Assembly: GCF_900107855.1 (NCBI RefSeq)
Contig: NZ_FNRJ01000010.1
Location: 62,001-126,000, forward strand
DNA from: Marinobacterium iners DSM 11526
Lineage (GTDB): Bacteria; Pseudomonadota; Gammaproteobacteria; Pseudomonadales; Balneatricaceae
Length of the DNA: 64,000 nucleotides
Direction: 5' to 3'
The position numbers were made by a program, and so were the translations under genes. Positions 28,810 through 36,785 of this stretch are shown here, one piece after another (the stretch's first letter is position 1; each line of letters starts with the position of its first letter). The notes beneath the pieces were generated by a model. The model had not been told where the DNA came from and did no database searches. It saw nothing but the letters and a program-made list of their open reading frames with translations.

Positions 28810-30456
28810 ATGAGTAACCAGGCTTACAAGCCATTCTATGACCAGTTTGATGCCCAACAGCTGGCCGCCCGGATTCTTCAGGGCGACTTGACCCAGGGGA
28901 TCAATGTCTGTGTCGAAATCTGCGACAAATGGGCGTCTGATCCCAACCGAATTGCGCTGAACTACCAGGGTGTAGAGCGCCCCCCCGAAAGCTGGAGCTT
29001 TGCCAGGCTGAAGGCTGAGTCGGCCCGTTTTGCCAACCTGCTGTCGCAACAGGGTGTTGGCAAGGGAGACCGAGTGGCCGCGCTGTTACCGCGTACGCCG
29101 GAGCTGCTGGTGGTGATTCTTGGCACGCTCAAGGCAGGAGCGGTATATCAGCCGCTGTTTACAGCCTTTGGCCCCGGCGCCATCGAATACCGTCTGGACA
29201 AGGCCTCAACCCGTCTGGTCGTAACCGATGACCAGAACCGTTTCAAGCTTGATGACGTTAAAAACTGCCCGCCCATTGTGCGCGTAACAGCTGCCGGGCC
29301 AGACAGTCATCAGGATATTGACTATCACGGCAGCCTGGCGGCCCAGTCGGAGCAATTTGAGCCTGTGCTGGTGAGCGCCGACGATCCGATGCTGCAGATG
29401 TTTACCTCCGGTACGGTTGGCAAGTCCAAGGGGGTTGCTGTGCCGGCGCGTGCGCTGCTTTCATTTCATGTCTATATGACCTGGGCGATTGATCTGAAAC
29501 CTGAGGATCAGTACTGGAATGTTGCTGACCCGGGTTGGGCCTATGGGCTCTATTATGCGGTAATCGGCCCACTGCTGTTGGGCGCGACCACGCACTTCAA
29601 TGAGAATGGTTTCACCCCCGAGACCACCTATCGCATGATCCGTGAGTACGGCATCACCAATCTCGCGGCCGCTCCAACGGCCTATCGTATGTTAATGGCG
29701 AACGATCATGTCCTGGCCAAAGATGAGCAGCTGGGACTCAGGGTAGCCAGCAGTGCCGGCGAGCCACTTAATCCCGAAGTGATTAGTTGGGTGGGGCGCC
29801 GTCTGGGTTGCCCGGTAATGGATCATTATGGCCAGACTGAAACCGGGATGACCTGTTGTAACCATCATGCCTTGGAGCACCCGGTACGGGTAGGGTCCAT
29901 GGGCTATTCATTGGCAGGCCATCGCGTGGTTGCACTCAACGGTGAGTATGAAGAGGTGGGGCAGGATGAAACCGGTCAGCTGGCCGTTGATGTTGAGCAC
30001 TCCCCGCTGTTTTTCTTCCAGGGCTACACCTGGGGCGAGAAGGATCCTTTCCATGGTCGTTACTATCTGACCGGTGATGTGGTGATCAGCCACGGCGATG
30101 GCAGTTACTCCTTTACCGGGCGTGACGATGACATCATCACGACGGCTGGCTACCGTGTGGGGCCGGCGGATGTGGAGAGTACCTTGCTGGAACACCCAGC
30201 GGTGGCGGAGTCCGGCGTGGTAGGCAAGCCAGACAGTTCTCGCGGGTCCGTGATCAAGGCCTATGTGGTGATTAAGCCGCAGTACGACCCCGATGAGACA
30301 CTGGCCGATGAGCTCAAGGAGCTGGTACGAAATCGGCTGTCGACCCATGCCTTCCCGCGTGAAATAGAGTTTGTGCAGGAGCTGCCGAAAACGCCCAGTG
30401 GCAAAATACAGCGCTTTATTCTGCGTAACCAGGCGCGGGAAGAGGCTGATCAATAA
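28810..30456 (+). CDS. acyl-CoA synthetase (AMP-binding, Acs/MACS type)
   Basis: 548 aa cytoplasmic enzyme that activates a carboxylic acid with ATP and CoA. Adenylate motif MFTSGTVGKSKGV at about 200, the YGQTETG segment, and the C-terminal domain with GRDDDIITTAGYRVGPADVE and the catalytic Lys near KTPSGKIQRF are intact. Length and motifs resemble acetyl/propionyl- and medium-chain acyl-CoA synthetases; the acid is not known. First of three genes, followed by a thioesterase and a hydrolase. Confidence 0.9.
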   Translation: MSNQAYKPFYDQFDAQQLAARILQGDLTQGINVCVEICDKWASDPNRIALNYQGVERPPESWSFARLKAESARFANLLSQQGVGKGDRVAALLPRTPELLVVILGTLKAGAVYQPLFTAFGPGAIEYRLDKASTRLVVTDDQNRFKLDDVKNCPPIVRVTAAGPDSHQDIDYHGSLAAQSEQFEPVLVSADDPMLQMFTSGTVGKSKGVAVPARALLSFHVYMTWAIDLKPEDQYWNVADPGWAYGLYYAVIGPLLLGATTHFNENGFTPETTYRMIREYGITNLAAAPTAYRMLMANDHVLAKDEQLGLRVASSAGEPLNPEVISWVGRRLGCPVMDHYGQTETGMTCCNHHALEHPVRVGSMGYSLAGHRVVALNGEYEEVGQDETGQLAVDVEHSPLFFFQGYTWGEKDPFHGRYYLTGDVVISHGDGSYSFTGRDDDIITTAGYRVGPADVESTLLEHPAVAESGVVGKPDSSRGSVIKAYVVIKPQYDPDETLADELKELVRNRLSTHAFPREIEFVQELPKTPSGKIQRFILRNQAREEADQ

Positions 30457-30478
30457 GAATATGATAAGGAGTGACCCG

Positions 30479-30898
30479 ATGCAGGTCATGGATTTTGATG
30501 AGATGCAGCTGTTCCTGCGTGACCATTTTCCGCAGGGGGAGCAGTATGGTCGGTTGGATTCTTTGGGCGATGGTTGGGCCGAAATGAGACTGGCAGTGGG
30601 TGATGATCATTTGCGACCCGGTGGTACGGTTTCAGGCCCTACCATGATGGGATTGGCGGATGTGGCGTTGTATGCGGCACTGCTCAGCCGAATTGGCCCG
30701 GTCGCCCTGGCTGTGACCATCAATCTCAACATCAATTTTCTGCGCAAGCCCAAAGCCAATGTGGATCTGTTGGCCCGTGCCGAAATGCTGAAGGTGGGCA
30801 AGCGGCTGGGGGTGGGTGAAGTTTATATCCGCTCCGCCGGTGAAGATGACCCGGTGGCCCACGCGACCATTACCTACTCGATTCCGGAGGGGGCATGA
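30479..30898 (+). CDS. PaaI-family acyl-CoA thioesterase
   Basis: 139 aa hotdog-fold protein with the PGGTVSGPTMMGLADVALYA segment and catalytic Asp-like residue; it hydrolyses acyl-CoA thioesters. ATG 30479 (MQVMDFDEMQ) follows AAGGAG, in contrast to the longer frame overlapping the ligase. It overlaps the next gene by 4 bases and is likely a release or proofreading partner of the ligase. Confidence 0.9.
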   Translation: MQVMDFDEMQLFLRDHFPQGEQYGRLDSLGDGWAEMRLAVGDDHLRPGGTVSGPTMMGLADVALYAALLSRIGPVALAVTINLNINFLRKPKANVDLLARAEMLKVGKRLGVGEVYIRSAGEDDPVAHATITYSIPEGA

Positions 30899-31698
30899 GT
30901 TCAATTCAATGGCACGATGAGCAGGTCGAGCTGAGTGAAGGTGTGAAGCTGCAGCTGCGTTGGGGACGCCAGCCATCCGGTAAAGGAAGGCCTGTACTTG
31001 TGCTGCTGCATGAGGCGCTGGGTTGTATCGACATGTGGAAACGGTTTCCACAGCAGTTGGCTGAAGCGACGGGGCTGGATCTGCTGGTGTTTGAGCGTCG
31101 GGGGTATGGCCGCTCAACACCCATTACGTTGCCGCGCCCGGATGATTATCTGCTGCAGGAAGGACAAATATGGCTGCCGCAACTATTGGACCGGCTTGGG
31201 CTTGATCAGGTGATTCTGTTTGGTCACAGTGATGGCGGCTCCATTGCCATGATTGGTGCTGCCAGCTGTCCCGAGCAGGTAAAGGCAGTGGTTACGCTGG
31301 CGGCTCATATCTATGTGGATCACCTGACGCTGGCCGGAATAAAAGAAGCGGTGAAACGTTACCATGGCACCGATCTGCCGGAGCGCCTGGCGCGCTATCA
31401 TGGTGATCGGACAGATCTTATTTTCCGCGCATGGTGCGAAACCTGGCAGCGCCTGTCCTGTTATCAGGCCTTGAATCTGAGACCGCAGCTGGCCGAGATC
31501 CGCTGCCCGTCACTGATCATGCAGGGCGATCGGGATGAATATGGTGTGCCAGAGCAGGTGACTGACAGCTGTGCGACCATTGGCCCGCAGGCCGAAGCTG
31601 CATTCATTGCTGACTGCGGCCATGTGCCCCACCTGGAGCACCCTCAGGCGGTGATCGATCGCACGCGCGTCTTTCTGGCTGAAGCTGGATTGGTCTGA
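30895..31698 (+). CDS. alpha/beta-hydrolase
   Basis: 267 aa alpha/beta-hydrolase fold with the nucleophile elbow in LFGHSDGGSIAMIG, an acid and a late His (DCGHVPHLEH). Substrate unknown; its place after the ligase and thioesterase suggests ester or thioester hydrolysis in the same pathway. ATGA overlap with the thioesterase. Convergent to the response regulator with only 3 bases between. Confidence 0.9.
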   Translation: MSSIQWHDEQVELSEGVKLQLRWGRQPSGKGRPVLVLLHEALGCIDMWKRFPQQLAEATGLDLLVFERRGYGRSTPITLPRPDDYLLQEGQIWLPQLLDRLGLDQVILFGHSDGGSIAMIGAASCPEQVKAVVTLAAHIYVDHLTLAGIKEAVKRYHGTDLPERLARYHGDRTDLIFRAWCETWQRLSCYQALNLRPQLAEIRCPSLIMQGDRDEYGVPEQVTDSCATIGPQAEAAFIADCGHVPHLEHPQAVIDRTRVFLAEAGLV

Positions 31699-31701
31699 GC
31701 C

Positions 31702-32310
31702 CTAGAGCGTCAGTCGGCTGTGCATCTGCACCAGCTGTGCCAGACTTTCTGCCCTCATCTTGCTCATTACACGGGAGCGGTGAACTTCTACCGTTTTCGG
31801 GCTGATTCCGAGGGTTTCGGCAATCTCACGGTTGGAGTTACCGGTCACCACCAGCTCCATCACCTCACGCTCGCGCCGGCTCAGCGTTTCATACAGCTCC
31901 TGCAGCTCTCGCTGTTCGTTCTGTTCGCTGAAACGCTTGCCGGCTTCGGCCATCGCCTTGTCGACCAGGCGTAGCAGCACCTCGTCATCGAATGGTTTCT
32001 CAAGAAAGTCGAGAGCGCCGTTTTTCATGGCGTTGACGGCCATGGGTACATCACCGTGGCCGGTAATGATGATGACCGGCAGACGAATGTCACGCTCCCG
32101 CATCAGTTGCTGCAATGCCAGACCGTTGATTTCCGGCATGCGAACATCCAGCAGCATGCAGCCGGAGCGGCCGTCGTACTGGTCAAGAAAGAGTTGCGCC
32201 GACGCGAAGCTCTCGACGTTGTATGGGGTGGACTCCAGCAGCCACTGCATGGAATCTCTGAAGTCCGCATCGTCATCGATGATAAAAACGGTTGCCTGTG
32301 AGTTGGTCAT
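31702..32310 (-). CDS. FixJ/NarL-type response regulator
   Basis: 202 aa. Receiver domain with phosphorylation Asp55 in MLLDVRMPE, and a C-terminal LuxR/FixJ helix-turn-helix (about 140-195, with EIAETLGISPKTVEVHRSRV). ATG 32310 overlaps the kinase stop (ATGA), so the two form one pair. The signal is unknown. Its neighbours are ligase genes, so organic-acid sensing is likely. Confidence 0.93.
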   Translation of the reverse strand: MTNSQATVFIIDDDADFRDSMQWLLESTPYNVESFASAQLFLDQYDGRSGCMLLDVRMPEINGLALQQLMRERDIRLPVIIITGHGDVPMAVNAMKNGALDFLEKPFDDEVLLRLVDKAMAEAGKRFSEQNEQRELQELYETLSRREREVMELVVTGNSNREIAETLGISPKTVEVHRSRVMSKMRAESLAQLVQMHSRLTL

Positions 32311-33824
32311 GCCTGCCCCTTGAGCGGGAGTTGAAAGTGAAACCGGGTGCCACTTTGACCATCGCTCTCAACCCAGAGCCGGCCACAGTGGCTTTCGATA
32401 ATGGTATGTGAAATGGACAGCCCCATGCCAAGCCCGTTTTCCTTCGAGGTGATAAACGGCTCAAACAGGTTGTCCAACTGGGCTGGGTCGATGCCTGGCC
32501 CCTGGTCGATGACGCTGACCGTAATACGTTTGCCTTCGACTCGGGTCCGAATGGTAACCGGCTTGGGGCTGATGTCAGAGTCGCTGTAGGCTTCGATCGC
32601 GTTGCGAACCAGATTGAGCAAAACCTGCTCGATCTGCAGGCGGTCGGCTTCAAGTATGGGGCTGTCGGGGTCGAGGTCGAAGTCGAAGCGGATGCTGTTG
32701 TCGAGCGCTTCCTGATTGAGGAATCGAGTTACCTCGATGCAGGTCTCATTGACCGGGAAGCTGACACGCTGGAACTCGGTGCGACGGACAAATCGACGCA
32801 TGCGCTTGATGATTTCGGAAGCGCGCCTGGCCTGGGCCGATATCAGTTCCATGGAGCGAGTAACCTGAGTCAGCTCTGTGATCTGGCCTTCTTCGAGCCT
32901 GCGGAAGGTGCCGTTGCAGTAATTGATAATGGTCGCCAGCGGCTGGTTGATCTCGTGAGCCAGCTCGGTGGCCATTTCACCGACCGACAGCAGGCGTGAC
33001 ATGTGAGCCATTTCCAGCTGCTGACGTTTTGCCTTTTCTTCCGCCTTGCGCTTGAGCGTAATGTCGCGGGCAATGATGGAGTAGTACTCCACCTGCATGT
33101 TTTCGGCACGGTTGCGGTGGGCAATGATTTCACGAATTTCGGCGATGCGACCGGGGTTGCCTGCCGGGTAAAGCGGGATGCTGCCGTACCAGGTCCCGTA
33201 CAGGGCAGCATGTTGCAGCGCAGGCTCTACCAGTGTGTGCAGCACATCCTGCGGGAACAGCTGGTTAAGGTAGAACACCGCCAGATTTTCGCGTTCGGCA
33301 CCGAAGGTGCGGTAGGCCGTTTCATTCATGTAGGTGAGTTGCAGCGTGCGGTGGTTGCAGAACAGGATCATGTCCGAGGATGCTTCCACGACTCGCGCCA
33401 ATCGTCGGGTCGCTTGCTGTGCCAACTCACGCTCGGTGACATCGCGGGATACGCAGATAATCTCGACAGGGTGTCCAAGCTCATCACGAATGGTGCGACT
33501 GGTGGTTTCCAGCCAGATGTAGTGGCCGTCCCGGTGCTGAAAGCGGTATACATTGGTATACATGCCGCGGCGATAGCGAACTGAATCGGCTCGTTTCTTC
33601 AGGTTGTCGGCATCGTCCGGGTGAAACAGGTCATAACCCGAGGTGCCGATGATTTCGTCCGCACGGTAACCCAGCATGCGCTCGATGGCAGGATTAACAT
33701 CGATGAAGGTCCACTCGGGCGTGGGGGTGTGGCGCGAAATCATGTCGGTGGACTGTTCGGCCAGCAGACGATAACGGTCCGCTTCCTGCAGACAGCGCTG
33801 CAGTTCCTGCTCAAGTGGTTGCAT
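32307..33824 (-). CDS. PAS-domain sensor histidine kinase
   Basis: 505 aa cytosolic kinase with no clear membrane segment. Two PAS domains (about residues 15-130 and 140-255), then HisKA with His290 in ELAHEINQPLATI, and an HATPase domain with DQGPGIDPAQLDNLFEPF. The HEINQPL H-box groups it with FixL/DctB-like kinases. Divergent from the DmdB-like ligase; the pair probably controls one or both ligase operons. Confidence 0.93.
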   Translation of the reverse strand: MQPLEQELQRCLQEADRYRLLAEQSTDMISRHTPTPEWTFIDVNPAIERMLGYRADEIIGTSGYDLFHPDDADNLKKRADSVRYRRGMYTNVYRFQHRDGHYIWLETTSRTIRDELGHPVEIICVSRDVTERELAQQATRRLARVVEASSDMILFCNHRTLQLTYMNETAYRTFGAERENLAVFYLNQLFPQDVLHTLVEPALQHAALYGTWYGSIPLYPAGNPGRIAEIREIIAHRNRAENMQVEYYSIIARDITLKRKAEEKAKRQQLEMAHMSRLLSVGEMATELAHEINQPLATIINYCNGTFRRLEEGQITELTQVTRSMELISAQARRASEIIKRMRRFVRRTEFQRVSFPVNETCIEVTRFLNQEALDNSIRFDFDLDPDSPILEADRLQIEQVLLNLVRNAIEAYSDSDISPKPVTIRTRVEGKRITVSVIDQGPGIDPAQLDNLFEPFITSKENGLGMGLSISHTIIESHCGRLWVESDGQSGTRFHFQLPLKGQA

Positions 33825-33891
33825 GCATTTACCTTATCATTTTGCGCATTTTGGCCGACACAATCTTATGATTTTAGGTCCTATTGTGTAA

Positions 33892-33898
33892 TAAGGGA
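33892..33898. promoter_or_regulatory. TAAGGGA element upstream of ligase 33980
   Basis: Half of the TCCCTTA/TAAGGGA motif found before two other acyl-CoA genes. It sits in the 155-base gap between the sensor kinase and the ligase. Weak by itself, listed for comparison. Confidence 0.25.
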
Positions 33899-33979
33899 AA
33901 ATACGTATCATGAGATGACTGGATGGAATCAAATCAACCGAGGATGGCTCCCCAAAGCACTGGTGGAGAGGAACCTATA

Positions 33980-35617
33980 ATGACAATGAATAACCATAAT
34001 CCTTACGCGCTGGGACTGGATCAAAACCCGGCCAACTACGCCACACTCAGCCCGCTGAGCTTCATTGCTCGCACTGCTGCAGTTTATCCAAACCGAACCG
34101 CTGTGGTGCATCATAGAGTGCGCCGCAACTGGGCCGAGACTTACAGCCGCTGTCGCCGTCTCGCTAGCGCACTGAGCCAGCGCGGCATCAGCAAGGGTGA
34201 TACGGTTGCCGTCATGGCACCCAATCTACCGGAGGTGTTTGAAGCTCACTTCGGAGTGCCCATGTGTGGCGCAGTGCTGAACGCACTGAATGTTCGTCTT
34301 GATGCTGAAGCGATCGCGTTCATTTTGCAGCACGGTGAAGCCAAGGTGATCATCGTGGACCGTGAGTTCTCGGACGTCATTGCCAAAGCCATCAAAATCG
34401 CACGCATCAATCCGATCCTGATCGATATCGATGATCCTTCCTACGAGGGTGGCGAGTTGATCGGCGAATGCAATTATGAGGCTTTCATTGGCACAGGTGA
34501 CGCCGAGTATGAATGGCAATTGCCCGCCGATGAGTGGGATGCCATCACGCTGAACTATACCTCTGGTACCACCGGCGACCCCAAGGGCGTGGTCTATCAC
34601 CACCGTGGCGCCTACCTCAATGCGATCAGCAACGTGGTGTCATGGAACATGGGCGACCAGCCCATCTATCTCTGGACCCTGCCGATGTTTCACTGCAATG
34701 GCTGGTGTTTCCCCTGGTCCATTGCCGCGGCTGCCGGTGTCAGTGTCTGCCTGCGTCATGTACGGGCAGATGATATCTACCACTTTCTCAAGACAGAAAA
34801 GGTGGACCACTTCTGCGGCGCCCCCATCATATTGAACATGCTGAACAATGCCTCTGATGAGCTCAAATCCGGTATTGAGCATCAGGTGAAAGTGATGACG
34901 GCAGGTGCAGCGCCGCCTGCCTCGGTTATCGAAGGTATGGAAAACATGGGTTTCAGTGTGACTCATGTGTACGGTTTGACCGAAACCTATGGCCCCTGTG
35001 TGGTATGTGCCTGGCATGATGAGTGGGATGAAAAAACGGTTAACGAACGTGCCCGATTGAAATCCCGTCAGGGCGTGAAGGCACCGATGCTTGAAGGGTT
35101 AATGGTCGCCAACCCCGATACCCTTGAGCCTGTGCCGCAGGATGGTGAAACCATCGGCGAAATTTTCATGCGCGGCAACCTGGTGATGAAAGGCTATCTG
35201 AAAAATCCGACAACCACTGATAAGGCGTTCGAAGGTGGCTGGTTCCACTCCGGGGACCTGGCTGTCTGGCATGCCGACGGCTATGTCGAGATCAAGGATC
35301 GCTCCAAGGACATTATCATTTCGGGCGGGGAAAACATCTCCAGCATTGAGATCGAGGATGTACTCTACCGTCATCCTGCAGTGATGGAGGCGGCTGTCGT
35401 GGCGCAGCAAGACGAGAAATGGGGTGAAATTCCCTGTGCCTTCGTCACTCTTAAAGCAAATGCTGGTGAGCTTTCTGAAGCAGAACTCATTCAGTTCTGC
35501 CGTGACAATATGGCGCACTTCAAGGCACCCAAACGCGTGGTGTTCTGCGAACTGCCAAAAACCTCAACCGGCAAGATCCAGAAGTTTGTTTTGCGTTCAC
35601 AAGCAAATCAAAAATAA
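33980..35617 (+). CDS. acyl-CoA ligase, DmdB-like
   Basis: 545 aa AMP-forming ligase. The N-terminus (NPANYATLSPLSFIARTA) and TYTSG-type adenylate motif (NYTSGTTGDPKGVVYHHRG), the VYGLTETYGP segment, and C-terminal Lys in KTSTGKIQKF fit the family of 3-methylmercaptopropionyl-CoA ligase (DmdB) from DMSP demethylation, but closely related enzymes also take other acids. ATG 33980 (MTMNNHNP) follows GAGAGGAAC; the frame extends 19 codons upstream without homology. A terminator follows. Confidence 0.88.
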   Translation: MTMNNHNPYALGLDQNPANYATLSPLSFIARTAAVYPNRTAVVHHRVRRNWAETYSRCRRLASALSQRGISKGDTVAVMAPNLPEVFEAHFGVPMCGAVLNALNVRLDAEAIAFILQHGEAKVIIVDREFSDVIAKAIKIARINPILIDIDDPSYEGGELIGECNYEAFIGTGDAEYEWQLPADEWDAITLNYTSGTTGDPKGVVYHHRGAYLNAISNVVSWNMGDQPIYLWTLPMFHCNGWCFPWSIAAAAGVSVCLRHVRADDIYHFLKTEKVDHFCGAPIILNMLNNASDELKSGIEHQVKVMTAGAAPPASVIEGMENMGFSVTHVYGLTETYGPCVVCAWHDEWDEKTVNERARLKSRQGVKAPMLEGLMVANPDTLEPVPQDGETIGEIFMRGNLVMKGYLKNPTTTDKAFEGGWFHSGDLAVWHADGYVEIKDRSKDIIISGGENISSIEIEDVLYRHPAVMEAAVVAQQDEKWGEIPCAFVTLKANAGELSEAELIQFCRDNMAHFKAPKRVVFCELPKTSTGKIQKFVLRSQANQK

Positions 35618-35647
35618 TGAGCAGGATCAAAAAGCTGTAGCAGATTG

Positions 35648-35670
35648 AAGCCGCCTTTTGGCGGCTTTTC
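35648..35670 (+). terminator. rho-independent terminator after the DmdB-like ligase
   Basis: AAGCCGCC (35648-35655), TTTT loop, GGCGGCTT (35660-35667), then TTC. Strong stem close to the stop codon at 35617. Confidence 0.8.
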
Positions 35671-35753
35671 TGATAATGTTGGCCCTTCCCTGAACCCGCC
35701 GTGCTCGGTAAGGTCCAATATGGCGATTAGAAAAGGGATTTTGGGAGTGCCAA

Positions 35754-36113
35754 ATGAAGGAAAGAACCCGAGCTAAGGTTGCGGCAACCGTTGCCGCCGC
35801 CACTCTCAATACCCAAGTACTCAAGGTGACTGACTTGGATGAGGGGACTGTTTATCGCATTCGCGCCCTAATGCGCCATGGGCGTGTTGATGGGTTTGAT
35901 TGCCACTCGGAGCACCATTTCAAGGGCATGAGCAGCCATTCGATGAATTTTTATGACTACGAGGCGAAGGCTCATGTGCATTTGAAATTGGTCGGAAGCA
36001 AGATACTCGGTTATGACCTCGCAACCGAAACCGCATTTAATGGCCAAGTGCACGGCCGTCTGATCAATCTGTATGACTATGAAACCGAGCAAACCTACCG
36101 TTTCACTGTTTAA
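35754..36113 (+). CDS. hypothetical protein with an internal repeat
   Basis: 119 aa, not recognised. GGGAG lies before ATG 35754. Residues about 28-119 are beta-rich, with two similar segments, SMNFYDYEAKAHVHLKL and RLINLYDYETEQTYRFTV, so the C-terminal half looks like a duplicated beta motif. The first about 25 residues are basic and Ala/Thr-rich. It stands alone between terminators, so it has its own promoter. Confidence 0.7.
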   Translation: MKERTRAKVAATVAAATLNTQVLKVTDLDEGTVYRIRALMRHGRVDGFDCHSEHHFKGMSSHSMNFYDYEAKAHVHLKLVGSKILGYDLATETAFNGQVHGRLINLYDYETEQTYRFTV

Positions 36114-36115
36114 TA

Positions 36116-36143
36116 AGGGCGCCTGACTCTGATCAAGCGCCCT
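36116..36143. terminator. bidirectional hairpin between 119-aa gene and MaoC gene
   Basis: AGGGCGC (36116-36122) pairs with GCGCCCT (36137-36143), 7 bp, between the convergent stops. It may end both transcripts. Confidence 0.6.
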
Positions 36144-36150
36144 CATGTTT

Positions 36151-36582
36151 TCAGCTTTCCCGGCGATCGACCATGAAGGTGCCTTCGCCCGTGGCAACCA
36201 GTGTTTCGCCTACATGCACGTCAGTTCTGCACTTGACACGACGACGACGTTCATCAATTTCGGTTACAGTCAGGCTCGCACGCGCCGTGTCACCGATATG
36301 GACCGGCGCCTTAAACTTCAACTGTTGATCCACGTAGATCGCCCCTGGCCCTGGCAGTCGTGTGCCTGCTACGGTGGAGATCAGTGCTGCACTGAACATG
36401 CCGTGTACGATACGCTGCTTGAACGGTGTGGTTTTAGCGTATTCATCATTGATGTGAATCGGGTTGTTATCACCGGAAATACCGGCAAACAAAATCACAT
36501 CCGCATCGGTGATGGTCTTGGCATAGGAGGCGCTCATACCCACTTCGAGGTCTTCCAGATAGTAACCGTGCAATTCCTGCAT
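36151..36582 (-). CDS. MaoC-family (R)-specific enoyl-CoA hydratase
   Basis: 143 aa hotdog hydratase with the family's Asp/His pair in FAGISGDNNPIHIND. It hydrates trans-2-enoyl-CoA to (R)-3-hydroxyacyl-CoA. Divergent from the acyl-CoA dehydrogenase, whose product is an enoyl-CoA, so the two fit as successive steps. ATG 36582 is the single good start. Confidence 0.92.
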   Translation of the reverse strand: MQELHGYYLEDLEVGMSASYAKTITDADVILFAGISGDNNPIHINDEYAKTTPFKQRIVHGMFSAALISTVAGTRLPGPGAIYVDQQLKFKAPVHIGDTARASLTVTEIDERRRRVKCRTDVHVGETLVATGEGTFMVDRRES

Positions 36583-36705
36583 CTCATGATTCTCTTGTTG
36601 GCTTTTGGAGTGAGGCTGATTGTAAACCCGGCTTGATAGTATAAAAGGACCATATGAAAGTTTTCCTGCTTATCAAACCCGTGCTACATGCTAGAATAAG
36701 TGTAT

Positions 36706-36718
36706 TCCCTTATAAGGA
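36706..36718. promoter_or_regulatory. TCCCTTATAAGGA near-palindrome upstream of dehydrogenase
   Basis: Contains the perfect 10-base palindrome CCTTATAAGG (36708-36717). It lies 68 bases before the dehydrogenase start. Compare 28748-28759. Confidence 0.4.
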
Positions 36719-36785
36719 CCGGTGCCACTGCCTGTGAGGCACAAACCGGTATGGCTGCTTCAAACGATTAACGAGAAGGTATCCA

